From Onchocerca lupi (lineage: Eukaryota > Nematoda > Chromadorea > Rhabditida > Onchocercidae): DNA of 64,000 nt. The DNA lies in NCBI GenBank assembly GCA_028564675.1, contig JAOVVO010000009.1, positions 186,001 to 250,000 on the forward strand. Direction: 5' to 3'. A program made the translations under genes and the position numbers. The notes below the pieces were generated by a model that saw only the letters and a list, made by a program, of their open reading frames with translations, was not told the DNA's origin and did not search any database. Every line of letters starts with the position of its first letter. Position 1 is the stretch's first letter. Of this stretch, positions 52,261 through 63,861 are shown piece after piece.

Positions 52261-52479
52261 ATTCTGCTCACATTTGAGCCATTCTCATCCTTGTTTGCTC
52301 GTTTACTGATGCCCGTTCTTCCTCAGCTTGATTTGAAATTAATCGTCGCATCCTTCCGAGCAAGTACGATGATCTAAGTATGATCTTCTGCGAGGCATTG
52401 TTTGGATAAACTAAGCAGATGAATGAACACTCAATGTTCTCAAAATTGACTTGTCTGACATGGAAAAAAAAAAAAAGTA

Positions 52480-53168
52480 GATATTTTCAAATAGAAACAA
52501 GCGACTTTTCGAAAGCAAGGTTTTATTGAAATTTGAAAACAATCGATGAAGAGTTTGCAAAGTTACGTTGCAAGTAACAGCCCAGATGGGTTCAATAAAT
52601 TCATTTCGCTTACCTGAATTCATTCACTTTGACTAATAATTTTTTCTTAACTTCACAAATCAAAAAATAAACAAAAAGATTTAATGGATCTTGAAATCGA
52701 TTACGCGCCTATTCGAAAATTTGAAATCGGTTACAAACCTATCCGAATGCAACTTGATGAAAATAAATTTTGAATGCAACGTTGCATGAAAATTTAGGGT
52801 CAATCGATGTCCATTGACTCTCATCTGTCGCAGGTATGACAGGTGAAGAAAAAGCAGATATATCTAAATAAAAAGAAGCATCTATTCGAATGCAAAGTTC
52901 TATCGAAATTTGAAAGCAATCGGTGAAGAAATTGCAAAGTTATATGTCAAATAACAGCAGCGATTTAGAAAATTTAGATATATGATACATGATTTTACTT
53001 TTACCTGTCACAGATGTGATAGGTTTAAGAAAAAATAGATATTTATAGATAAAAACACATCCCGATTTCAATGTAACGTTGCACCAAAATTTGAAAGCAA
53101 TGGAAGAAGAAATTACAGAGTTACATACAAATAACAACAATGGTAATTTACATCTTTATTTATATAGA
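52480..53168. repeat. Degenerate tandem subterminal units of Helitron copy 3
   Basis: Three to four diverged units of roughly 180-200 bp share blocks such as CGAATGCAA, AAATTTGAAAGCAATCGGTG, GCAAAGTTA and CAAATAACA. One such unit occurs at 1400-1578 (copy 1) and 22140-22300 (copy 2), so copy 3 has an expanded 5' subterminal array. Confidence 0.75.
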
Positions 53169-53410
53169 TTATAGGAAATTTATCGAACTTTTAGTTGAAA
53201 CTAAAAATTTAGCTGCATTTATATTTTTACAGAATATTAAGAATCTAACAAATGAGCGATTGAAAAAAAATCTCTTCTTCAAGAAGTAATGCAGCAAATA
53301 TTTCCTGAGTTTCGAAACAAAGTTCACCGAAAACTCAAATTGATTTTCTGTTGAATTGGCTTATCTTTAGTTTGCGAACATTAAGCCTATCATTCTTTCA
53401 GTACTTAATC

Positions 53411-53454
53411 CTAAATTTTAGATTCGAACCGTTGCTAAATTTTAGATTCGAACC
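53411..53454. repeat. 20-bp perfect direct repeat, 24-bp period, over a splice acceptor
   Basis: CTAAATTTTAGATTCGAACC occurs at 53411-53430 and 53435-53454. Each copy carries a TTTTAG acceptor. Only the second gives an open frame into the exon that starts at 53446; use of the first would meet a stop within eight codons. Confidence 0.85.
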
Positions 53455-53923
53455 CCATCAACAGCTCAGTTACTTAGTGAGAAACATCAGGCCCAATTAG
53501 CGCTTGTCAAGCAGATCATTCAAGAGTAAGTCTTTTTCACGTCTTAGTAAATGTTTCTAATTTTAAAAGCAAAGTATATATTTATCAGTCAATTAAATTC
53601 AAAAAAGCATAAACTGTTTATCTGTCATATTCTCAAAAAACGGCCATAAATCAAGAAAAAGTGATAAATGTTAGTCGGTCAAGATTCTTTATTCGAAATC
53701 ATCAACATCGGTACCCAACTAATGGATAAGCGGAATAATAAAAACTTTTATTTTATTAATTTGTGATCTTCTGCATGATGTAATGTTAGCAGATGCTTCT
53801 CACTTTTTGGCAAAATTTTTTGATTTCATTGAATACAATTTCAGAACTTCAAGAAATATAGAACCTATAAATCAGAATATGTTTGAAGATAATCGAATTC
53901 TTTCGATGGAAATGCATTACTAA
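53446..53923 (+). CDS. Two in-phase exons, 3' end of an unrecognised plus-strand gene
   Basis: Exon 53446-53525 (TPSTAQLLSEKHQAQLALVK, helix-like) ends at a GTAAGT donor in phase 2. Exon 53845-53923, after a TTTCAG acceptor, supplies the missing base and reads TSRNIEPINQNMFEDNRIL to a TAA. An upstream exon may lie at about 53255-53330 (block LLQEVMQQIFPEFRNK with a phase-0 GT). Helitron copy 3 ends 278 bp upstream of 53446, so the rest of the gene may lie beyond the element or be disrupted by it. I do not recognise the family. Confidence 0.45.
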
Positions 53924-53954
53924 GTTTATTTATAAGAAGTTCTTAGCTTAAAAT

Positions 53955-55525
53955 ATGCATCTCTTTCTCAAGTCCATTATAATCGATTGGTCGAAAATAC
54001 TTCATGAAAAATGTTCCGGTGCTGATAACAGCCTATTTGATATGGAAATGAATTTTTCTCCTTCGATACACGAACTTAGAATGTTGTCAAATGTCATACA
54101 TCACATCCAACAATGAGAATACGGATGATTTTCGTGATCGAGATCCAAGTTCATGCTGCAAGTTGGAGGAAAAAATGAAAAATATTTTGATAAACAGAGA
54201 TCATAATGGTAAACCATTGATAGGATCGCTTTCCTCGAAACAGATCAGAAAATCGCTAAATACTACTAGATGAACTGTTTCTAAAACGCAACCCATGATC
54301 GTATTGTGCAGCTTCAAGTTTTTGACAGAAAAAATCGTGTTCTTATTTAATCATTGCTACACCGCTGTATCTTTATATAATTATGAGAAGTAGAAATTAT
54401 CGATTTTTTCAATTAGACTACAAATATGCATCATGGATAATTAATTATTTCATTTTCTTCCCTCTTTTTTTTTTCTTTTTTTTTTTTTTTTTTTTTTAAT
54501 ATAAAGAGATGAAAAAGTATTCATTAGAATTTTTCAACAAAATTGTCGTTTCTTTTTTTTTTTTCAATTTCATTATGTCAATGCTTCTTTTGCTTCACTA
54601 TGCGATGCAAAATAATTGCATAGAAACATGTGATAATGAAACAATCCGTGTGAATCCGCTTACGGGTGAAAAGTTAGCTTACAAACAAAATAGCATCAAC
54701 AACACTATCAGTAATGGTAATCAAAATCCGGATTTTCTAAGCCTTGTTCAATTTAAGTAATAGTTAATGCCAGAAAAGTCCATTCAATTTTTTCATATAT
54801 CATCCATTAATTACCCGGTACAACGATTTTTCCGCAATTAATTGACAATTTATATAATTTTATTAATTAATTCATTTTCTCCTCCCATCCTCTCAATAAA
54901 TTGAGTTTTTTTGCCTATAAATCATTCTAACTTCTAGAAGAGATAAAATGGAAATTTATACTCTAATTTATAGAAAACAATGAAACGGAAATTAACAATC
55001 TAATTTCTAGCGAAATTTAAATATAAATTGTAGCATATGTAAGACTGTTATTACATCTTCATCACTGTATACGACATTTAATGGTATCTAAATCGGAGAT
55101 CCAATTGACGATAAAAGAAGTCAACCGAAATGAGGCATCAGAATATGGAAAATTGGAAAGTTAGCATACCAGTGATGATCGGTAAGTTGTTGTAACTTAT
55201 AAAATTTGAAGTTGATGGGAGTATTCGAGTAATTAACTGCAACGTTCTTCTTTGAAAGTCATTAATTCCATCTCAAGTTTAAAAGTTTTTAATATAAGAA
55301 TTACTGAGTCAGTACAGGATAAAATGTTGTGAAATTAAGATGGAATTAAATTTTAGAAAAATAAAAGATGCGCCGTGTCCACATAGCAAAGAAGGTATTA
55401 CACGGATGAAGCGTAACCCGATGAATATATCTAACAGGATTCATGATGAGCGATGGAGAAATGATGGGAACGATGAATTGGAAGCGCTCGATTTAACACA
55501 AAAGCGAACTGGGCTAAATTTTTAA
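53955..55525 (+). other. Coding-like islands on plus strand, gene model unresolved
   Basis: Four open stretches look better than background but could not be joined. About 53955-54113 has NSLFDMEMNFSPSIHELRML. The frame 54091-54273 has NENTDDFRDRDPSSCCKLEE and overlaps the first in another frame. 54509-54760 has ETIRVNPLTGEKLAYKQN. 55340-55525 has DAPCPHSKEGITRMKRNP and ends LTQKRTGLNF. The last is notably GC-richer and is preceded by TTTTAG. They may be exons of one gene, of two genes, or of a decaying gene. No family was recognised. Confidence 0.35.
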
Positions 55526-57593
55526 ATTTAATGCCTATTTTCATTTTAGAAAGACTGTATTTCATTTAGACTGAGTAGAGCAACCAAAACATTCTTCGGA
55601 TGTTAATGAGCAAATGAAAAGATAACCTTGAAGTATAGCTTAATTGCTGCTCTTCAGTCTAATCATGGCTCAAATGAAAGATCCCTTTAATATAATAAAA
55701 CATGAAGCGGAACATTTGGATCCATGACCACAAAACATTTTCGAGCATAATTTCAAGTTTAAATTGAATTAAAAAATGGAATATTTGAAATAAGTATTTA
55801 AAATAGAAACATGCGTATACTAAATAATTCGAAAATATTTTTGAATTTTTTGAAATGTCTCAGAATTTCAACTACTCAAAGTCTGACTTCATATTAAAAC
55901 TTTCGCAGCACACACTGCTTGTAACTTTTGTGCTGTCTAAAACTTATAAATATGTGCAAATTGGCGGTGATAATTTCTCCACTTGAAATTCTGAAGTTTC
56001 GTGTGATCATAGATTTGATGGTTCATATCTAGCTTTCATAGCTTTGATCAATCAATCTTCTTGTTCAATTAAGCGTTGCATTATTGAATAGAATCAAAAA
56101 ACGAATCAAAGTGACATCAAAATGTCGAAAGATGTCAGTTTTGATTCATAGATAACTCCAAAAAAATCTAATACAAGCTGTTCATCCCATGAATAAATGA
56201 ATAGGAAGATTGATGTGTGGACATTAAGAATGACCATTTTCAATTAGCTATTCCTCCTCAGCTTTTAATCAAGAAGCCAAGCCTAATTCTAAACTGTGAA
56301 GAGTGATATCAAAAATTAGAAGACCAGCGAACTTCAGGAACTTGCTTAATTACTAAAAAAAGTATATTTGGAATATGCTTTTAGGAAAGAATTTCGTGTT
56401 TATGTTCCTTAGATTATTATGTAAGTGCAATGATGAAAGTATGAAATTTCTAAAAAATTCCGAGAGTGGCATGAATTCACAGATTCTAAACAATCGAAGG
56501 AGGGGAAAGAGGGAACTTGAAATGTTCGCATCAATTTTTGCATTTACTTGAGAATTTTTTTTTTATTGAATCGATGATTTTTGGTCTTTTATTTATGAAA
56601 TTTATTGTCTAACAGTCCTAAAAATAAGAAAGACAAGTAATATTTTGCATTGGTTTGTTATAACAGTTGGAATTATAAAATTCAAAAATCATGAAAAGTT
56701 CGCCAAGTTTCAATTTTTAACTTAATTCAAAAAAATAATTTTTTTTTAGTTATTGTACTTTGAGCCACAACATAATGAGTAATAAATAATATTGCAATAG
56801 GGAATTACTAATATTGAAATAATATAACAATGAATAATACTGCAGTAGAGAATTATGAATATTGAAACTATGATTTGAAAATGATTTGCTATTAATTGGA
56901 TAGTTACAAAGAATAATGATCCACATCACGATCAGAAATGTGAGATGATAAGTTTTAATTATCATGAATTTATGCCATCACCATGTAAAGAATGTTTCTC
57001 ACTTATCAGGCAAACCCAGACTTTTCTGTGGAACGAAGCTATTCAGTTTGTGATTCCTGGAATCCTATCAATGTGACTCGTTCGAAATGGTACTATCAAT
57101 TCACCGTCATTCACGTTTTTGTTGATGTTTCAATGATAATTTCGAAATCATTTTGCAATGAAATTTCTTCGAGTTTTTCTCGTACTTCAACACAAATGAA
57201 CAATTTGCTAGCCAGTTGAAATGAATATAAAGGTATAAATGTCTTGTTTAAAACGTCCCACACACTAATGCTTTCTAACTTTTCGTTTTATTTAACTTTA
57301 GCTAACTCAACATAGTACAAAATTTCAAGTTGATGAGAAAAACTTCGAAAGCATATACCACTGATTTGATTGCTTTGCAAACATTTCTACGGAAGACTAG
57401 TTTTGATCAAATTCCAAATGTTAGCTCACTTAGCTAACGGCTTCATTGACAGTACTGTCGTGCTACTTTTTTCGTGTTTTATTTGCTATATTTTATAAAA
57501 TTTAAAAGATCTTCAAATTGCTTAGCTAAACTTCAAAGTCTCAATATCTACTGATCCTAATAAATCCACCAATCTTGAACTTTTGCTTTTTAG
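55526..57593. other. Region upstream of the first visible troponin I exon
   Basis: It must hold the missing first exon(s) and promoter of troponin I. No supported gene was found. On minus, 57210-57115 reads a heptad-like frame (VREKLEEISLQNDFEI) ending at a GT, which could be a stray exon; a plus frame at 56992-57219 overlaps it with no recognisable content. Confidence 0.45.
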
Positions 57594-60500
57594 ATCCAAA
57601 ATTGGTGAACTATAACATCAAAGTAGCAATGGAAGAAGAAATGGAGGAATGGAATTTAGAAACAGAAAAGACAATAAAAATGGAAATTTATCCTGAAATT
57701 GTAACAAGCACTCGTTATGGTGGTACACAGAGCAATGATGATATCAAGGTAGTAAATAATAATTTCTGCAAATAAATGATATAATTTATAATTTAATAGT
57801 TCCTTTCAATTGACTGATTATTTATCTAGTCCAATATTGATAAAAACTTAGTAATCTCAATTGTGAATTTCCTGAGGACGTCCATGAAGCAGTATTTGCA
57901 TTTTGCAAAATTTGCAAAAAAAAAAATTTGCATTTTAGGCGAAGAAAGCTGCGGAAGAAAAAGCCCGTAAGAAAGCAGAAGTACGTAAACGTCTGGAAGA
58001 GGCTAGCCGTGCCAAGAAAGCCAAAAAGGGTTTCCTTACTCCAGAAAGAAAAAAGAAGCTTCGGGTTAGTCATTTGCAATACTAATATTTGAAACTGAAA
58101 AATTTCTGGAAATATGAGAAGGCGTATGCTGTCAAATTTAAAAAAATTATCGGTTTCTTAGTAGATTATATGTTATAGAAATTACTGATGATGAAAGCGG
58201 CAGAAGATCTGAAGCAACAGCAGATGCTCAAAGAGCAAGAAAGACAGCGTGTCTTACAGGAACGTATCATGCCTTTGCCGGATCTGGATAACATTCCTGA
58301 TGGTTTGCTATTCTAATTTCGGTTTGTAGCGAAATTCTCAATTGCTTAAGAATCCTTAAAAATCCACATGCAAATACATGCATGCAAAATCCCGTGGTGA
58401 TGCATACTATTGTATAATGAAAAGAGGAAGCATCTTCTTTAGAATAATTTATGAATGCCCTGAGTGAATTATATTCACATTTTATCGCATCATTTAAATC
58501 CCATGCATTACCAAACAAGTGAAAGAAAACATTAAATGGTTACAGCACAAATTTCAATTGAAATTCAAATCATCGGACTTATTTAAAATATATGAGAATT
58601 GAAAAAAGATTATATCCATAAATTACTTGGAAAATGTAATAACAAACAAAGTGAAGGAAGCATTTCTTGTTAAGCAATCAGCCACAATGCCTCTTTCTCT
58701 TTATATCATAAATGAACCATTTCTAACGTATCACAAATATATTTCCTAATATGTTTATAGAAATTATTGAGTTCACTTTATAATCAATAAATCGTTGAAC
58801 AATTAAAAACAATCACACGAAAGCGAACGTATAAGAACAGCACACATTTGTTTACATTATGTTTGTCATTTAGATAAACGTAGGCACGTGAGACGACACT
58901 TCTCTCAACGGTCTGTTGTGAACAATAATGAGCACTTACTGTCTCAATTAGGCAAATAAACGGAGAAAAGGAGAGAAATACGATTGGTTTATTGCTGAAG
59001 CCTATTAATTTCCAGAAAAAAGTGACGAAAATAGATAAATTCGTGAAAGGGCAAAGATGTTGGAAGATTTTTACGAAGAGATTTTGTTGTTCTTCTGCTG
59101 TATTTTTCCGTTTACTTCAATTTTGGCTGTAGTCCTTTATGCATTTCACATTTGCACATCAATTAGGTAAAATAATTTTTAGTGATACACATGTGGCGCT
59201 GCTTTGCCAATATATTAGATTAGTTAATGAGCCTTGGGATGATCCAAGGTAGTATTTCTACTATAATCATTGTCTAAGATCGTTAAATTGGAACTAAATA
59301 AATTTAAATATATGGAAGATCTAATAAGTCTAGATTATGGAAGGACAGCACTTTAATTTCTTCAAAATATCAGGAATTTGTCTTTCTTTAAAATTCTGGT
59401 GCTTAAAAAAGTGTTTATGAATAAAATTTGTTTAGAAGAATTGGAAGAAATTGCGAATGGCATGGCTGAAAAACTGCTGCAACTGGAAAGTGAACATTAT
59501 GATATTAATTATATTGTACGTCAGAAAGATTTTGAAATCAATGAATTAACTATTTCAGTGAACGACCTAAGAGGCAAATTGTGAGTTGTTAAGTCTTTTT
59601 TCTAAATGACTTTTTCTTTTTTTTAGATAAAATTTGAAATTCTTTATTAATATTAGTTCGCATATATAATCTTGTGACATTTTTTATTCCATCAATGGTC
59701 ACGTATTTGCAGTGTAAAACCAACTTTAAAGAAGATATCCAAGACGGATACCAGGTTGGCATTATCGTTTTTCATTTCATTTTACTGATTCCAATAGAGA
59801 TCAGCAAATTAGTGAAACAGCCAAGCAACGGCTGTTTCACTAATTTGCTGATGATCTCACTTCTTCGAATGCAAGTAATCCATCTTTCCAAATATAAAAC
59901 ACTGATTTTTTTAAATAACTGGGAAGAGCATTTTAGATTCAGTAAATTAAAGAGGAAGGATCAGAATTTTGTCGACTTCCGTACCAACTTGAAAAATGTG
60001 GAAAGCAATAAATTCACTCTAAAAGAGGTAGGCCTCTTTGAAATCTCCAAGTTCTGCATTCTATCAAGATAAAAATTGCAAAGTATGCATATATACCCTT
60101 ATGCTACCGACTCTCATTTTTCATCTCTTTACGTTCAGAGATCTAACTATATCTCATGCAATCACATCTCCGCATATATTAAAAATAAGGTCAACTTAGC
60201 TATATTAAATTTATAATATGATGCATAAGATTATACAATGTACGAAACTAATAATAATTATGTCCAATCGTAAATCTACTTTCATTTTAATCGGAAGTTT
60301 CAGAATTTGTAAATTTACACCGAATTTAGAGACAAGTTTTACATTTTGACTGCAACTAGGAGATTCTGAACTGTGAAATTTAGAAATATCACAGTAAAAT
60401 CTCATAGTTTTTGAGATTTCATTATGAAATTTTTTATTATGAGATTTTGCAAAATCTAAATCTTTAAGCAAATGTAAATTAAAAGTACGCTGCTCTAAAC

Positions 60501-61433
60501 TGCTTCAAAGCAAAGTGACAAAGTGGTCAATGCCTTATCTTGAAGTTCTCAAAAGGTGGAATTTTATCGAACTCTTGCAAGGCTCAAAATTCTTTTTCAA
60601 GAGAAAGTATCGTTGAGTCCTTTATGTTTTTTAGAAGGAACTATCGAGGAAAAATGAAATTTAATGTAATGTCAAATTTCTACATCGATTTATTACTTCC
60701 AACCGTATTACGTACATTCTTCCTATAACTGTAACATCCCAAGTGTTGTATATCTTATCATTGCTGATAAAAAGTACGAAGAAGAAACTCAAGAAATTTG
60801 TATTAAAAAGAAAAAGGCTGCGACAAAAAGTATAGAAAATTTAATTGAAATATCTAAACTACAAAACATCTTAGGACAGTGCAGAAGGTATGATAAATCT
60901 CCATTAGCAATAATAAATAAAGATAAAATCGATTGATTCTGCAATGGATTAGTTCTCATTTAAATTCGGTTTAATCAAATTTTATTTTTTCAAATAATAG
61001 GTTACTCTATGTGCACAAAAATATCTTTGAAAGTTAATGGATATTTTCATTTGGCATCGTATCTTGGTGTCAGAAATAATTTCAACAAAGAGTGTAGAAT
61101 AAATAATGCGGAATTTCCCAACCTGTTGGAAGTTATCATTCCTTTCCCGTTCAATTTTGTACCATTCATTGACCAGTGATCATCAAATCCACTGAAGCAA
61201 GACATACATTTAGTGGTGCATGCCGAGATTACAACAACAGCACTCTCGGGTCATTGCTTTTATACATTTTTGTTTGCCATTTCATCAAAAAGACAAAAGA
61301 TGGCAGTTGCCATTCGTCATCCATGATAGAATGGTATGATTGAATTAGTCCATCCATTATATCTCAGTAGTTTAAATAAAATTACCGTTTTTTACAGGCG
61401 AAGAAAGAAGCCATCATTGACTGGAAGAAATGA
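57594..61433 (+). CDS. Troponin I, inhibitory subunit of the muscle thin-filament troponin complex (5' partial)
   Basis: Troponin I blocks actomyosin until Ca2+ binds troponin C. Seven plus-strand exons join in phase: 57594-57748, 57939-58064, 58179-58302, 59436-59580, 59713-59754, 59937-60027 and 61398-61433 (stop TGA), 238 residues. Exons 2-3 carry the invariant invertebrate block [17 protein letters not shown]. Exon 4 is the coiled troponin-T-binding helix ([20 protein letters not shown], then NDLRGKF). Exons 5-6 carry [15 protein letters not shown] and the following actin-binding region [18 protein letters not shown]. The last exon encodes [11 protein letters not shown]. The first visible exon, a Glu-rich extension starting mid-codon, needs an upstream exon with the start codon, which I did not find; its membership rests on phase and position. 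Which nematode paralogue this is cannot be said. Confidence 0.93.
59800..59852. repeat. Perfect 23-bp inverted repeat with 7-nt loop in a troponin I intron
   Basis: Arms 59800-59822 and 59830-59852 are exact reverse complements around AAGCAAC. It lies inside the 182-nt intron between troponin I exons 5 and 6, so the pre-mRNA would carry a long stem-loop. No terminal duplication or transposase is visible. Confidence 0.95.
60028..61397. other. Last troponin I intron (1370 nt)
   Basis: Flanking exons join in phase 0. An internal Lys-rich open stretch at about 60729-60888 ([19 protein letters not shown]) ends at a plausible GT donor, but its phases (one leading and two trailing bases) do not fit insertion between phase-0 neighbours. 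The rest shows no coding sign. Confidence 0.6.
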
Positions 61434-63423
61434 AAAAACATATTTCCTATAATGCTGCTACCTATATTTATCCAATAACTTTACTCGATAAAATATTTAG
61501 ATAAAATTTATCATATTTCACTGTTTAGAATATCTACAATATATGTGTTCAAAGGATTCTAAAACTTTTAAATACGCTTATTGCCTGAAATAATCAATGA
61601 AATAGTGAATATTTCCAATCTGCTGCCAATTTAGGATCATTTAACGTTATTGGGTTGTAGGCAACAAGAATTACCAGCGAAATGATTCAGTTGCTATTAG
61701 AATTATCAAAAGTGTTTATCTCATTGGAATTCGTTCAGATTTCAATTGGTATTGTAGTTAATCGAGAAATTATCAATTCCTTAAAGATCTAAATTGAGTG
61801 TAATTGTATGGAAAATATATTTATCTCAGGAATCAGCGACTTCTACAAAAAACTCTGTTTAGCTATTTGTAGATTGCAAACAATTCTTTTCATTTGTGGA
61901 CTGTGTCATTCTAGGCATAAAGATCTACAAGAGATGAGATTTGAAAAATGATCAGCAATGAACTATACTTATGAATTCATTCGAAGTTGGCTTGTACAGA
62001 TATATTTCGTTGCTATTGCTTTTGTCATCTCATTCGCTGATGTAATTTACTGATAGCATAAGAATACTAAGTTATCACAAAGATAACACAAAGCAAATCT
62101 TAAAAATATTTTTTCAAGAAGGGACATTTGGTAGTTCAGATTGATTTATTTTACTTATAAACCAGCGCTAGCCAATCATAGAAATCCATTAAATGTGAAT
62201 GAAATGCTTTTAGATTCTCCAATGGAAGAGAAGTTCAGCTAATCTTCCAAGTCTTTTTCACCGTTATAAAACTTTTTTGTGCTCAGAAACAAACATCTAA
62301 AATGACGAACACTTTTTATTTTATCAACAACTGCAACTACGATGCAAAGCAAATATGTTAAGTGCATGCATTAGTTAAATCGGAATTGAAAATCCACAAC
62401 ATGCCGCAACTTCCACAAAGTAAAAAGATAAAAGAAAAATTTCTCCACTCACTTGTAACATTCTGTCCACTTCACGAAAAATTAAACATCGATGCTCATC
62501 ATGCTAAACAACATGTGCAATTATGCATACTATTGACTTTCTTATAAGTTTACGCAGTTTTTAGACATTTCCTCAATCCCATTCCTCAACTACGAAATAT
62601 TTTCAATTTAATATTGCTATTTCTTCCATTTCATTATATTATAACTATTCTCCATTTTATTAGCTACTCTTTCCAACACAATTCAATATTTTTAATATTT
62701 GCCTTTTAGTTTGATTCATTTCTTTCTTTTTACACAAGAGAAAATTGCACAAGAAAACTTTATCAAAAACTTAGAGAATCTATGATCTACGAAAATCAGA
62801 ATAAAGATAGCGATGAAAACAATAAATTGAAGAGTAAATGATGCAAAAATGACAAAGAATATAGACTCAATGAATATTAAAAAATTACTGATAAATTAAA
62901 AAGTAAGAAACTAAAGTACAACATGTAACATAGAACTGCAGGTTGATAAAAATTAATAAAAAGCATAAGTGCAAACAACCCATTTATTTGATAATAAACA
63001 TTCAACTAACGATATTTTTGCGTAAACTAAAAATACTAAAATCAAATTAAAAAAAAATTCATTCACAGGGATCACATGCAAGACGATATCTAACAGTTCA
63101 AAAGTCTAATGGAATGGAGATAGAGATTACTTCAAAACTTATTCGAAATTCACCGAATTGTGCGCGATATGCACATGTAATACAATCCGATATTTTGAAA
63201 AGGCAGAGAAAAAAAAATTAAGGATACATTTTATCAAATATTTTTCAATAAATTCGCAGTAAAAACAAATCGAAAAGTTAAATTAACTTTTGAAAATTCC
63301 CCTACTTGTACTAGATTTATAATAAAGAAACATCATACTGGAACACGGTGAATTGGGGAAACGATCTATTCTGCCGAATATAATTCTGAAAATCAGTGAA
63401 ACTGAGGTGTCCCATTTATAAAA
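61434..63423. other. Intergenic region between convergent troponin I and Na+/K+-ATPase genes
   Basis: It holds the 3' UTRs of both genes. No supported gene was found. A 61-codon plus frame at 62362-62547 has no recognisable features. Confidence 0.6.
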
Positions 63424-63861
63424 TCAATAATATGTCTCACGTTCAACCCATCCACCAGGATATCGTCGAATATAATAACGTCGAGCTTCATCGTACACAA
63501 AGATCAGGATGGAAAATGGCAGTGCTGGAAACCACCACGAAAACCTGAATGTAATTATTTCAAATGAAGAACAAATAACATTTTAAACTGTATTCGAACA
63601 AAAATTACTTACTAAAGAAAAGACTTACCGCAAACCATACATACGAAGGCCTTTATCCAGCCCTGGACAATAACACATGAACGCAGCAAGAGCAGTTTCA
63701 AAGACGAGGCCGAAATTCAATGTCCAATTGCTCATCCCCTGTTGTACCAGAGAATTTCGTCTTGTTTTCGAAATAATTAGATCAGCCCACTGAACCACCA
63801 CAATTGACACAAAATATGCTGTCTGGCATGTGTATTCCAGGATCTTACGGTTTGCATATGT
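63424..63861 (-). CDS. eat-6: Na+/K+-ATPase alpha subunit, last two exons (5' part beyond window)
   Basis: The P-type ATPase catalytic chain exchanges three Na+ for two K+ across the plasma membrane. Exon 63861-63629 begins [20 protein letters not shown] and covers the M8-M9 region ([29 protein letters not shown]). Exon 63544-63424 covers the last membrane segment ([20 protein letters not shown]) and ends in the conserved [11 protein letters not shown] before TGA. The junction is in phase 2, with a GTAAGT donor and a TTCAG acceptor. The 117 visible residues match the C-terminus of the alpha chain, including the terminal ETYY that plugs the pump. The next exon upstream lies beyond 64000. The symbol follows the main C. 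elegans alpha chain; a paralogue is possible. Confidence 0.96.

Larger units (their letters stand above)
49700..53168 (-). mobile_element. Helitron copy 3, 5' end intact, 3' end decayed
   Basis: On minus it starts at 53168 with TCTATATAAATAAAGATG after host A. Next come several degenerate tandem subterminal units, a Rep N-terminal remnant and a helicase remnant. Clear similarity to copy 2 runs left to about 49870. A possible relic of the terminal hairpin (CGCTCCGAGTGG, cf. CGCTCCGCGTGG in copy 2) lies near 49710, so the left limit is approximate. Confidence 0.85.

Noticed and set aside
53420..53455. ATTCGAACC motifs resembling a tRNA T-loop on minus
   Set aside because: They belong to a 24-bp tandem duplication over a splice acceptor; no other tRNA arms are present.
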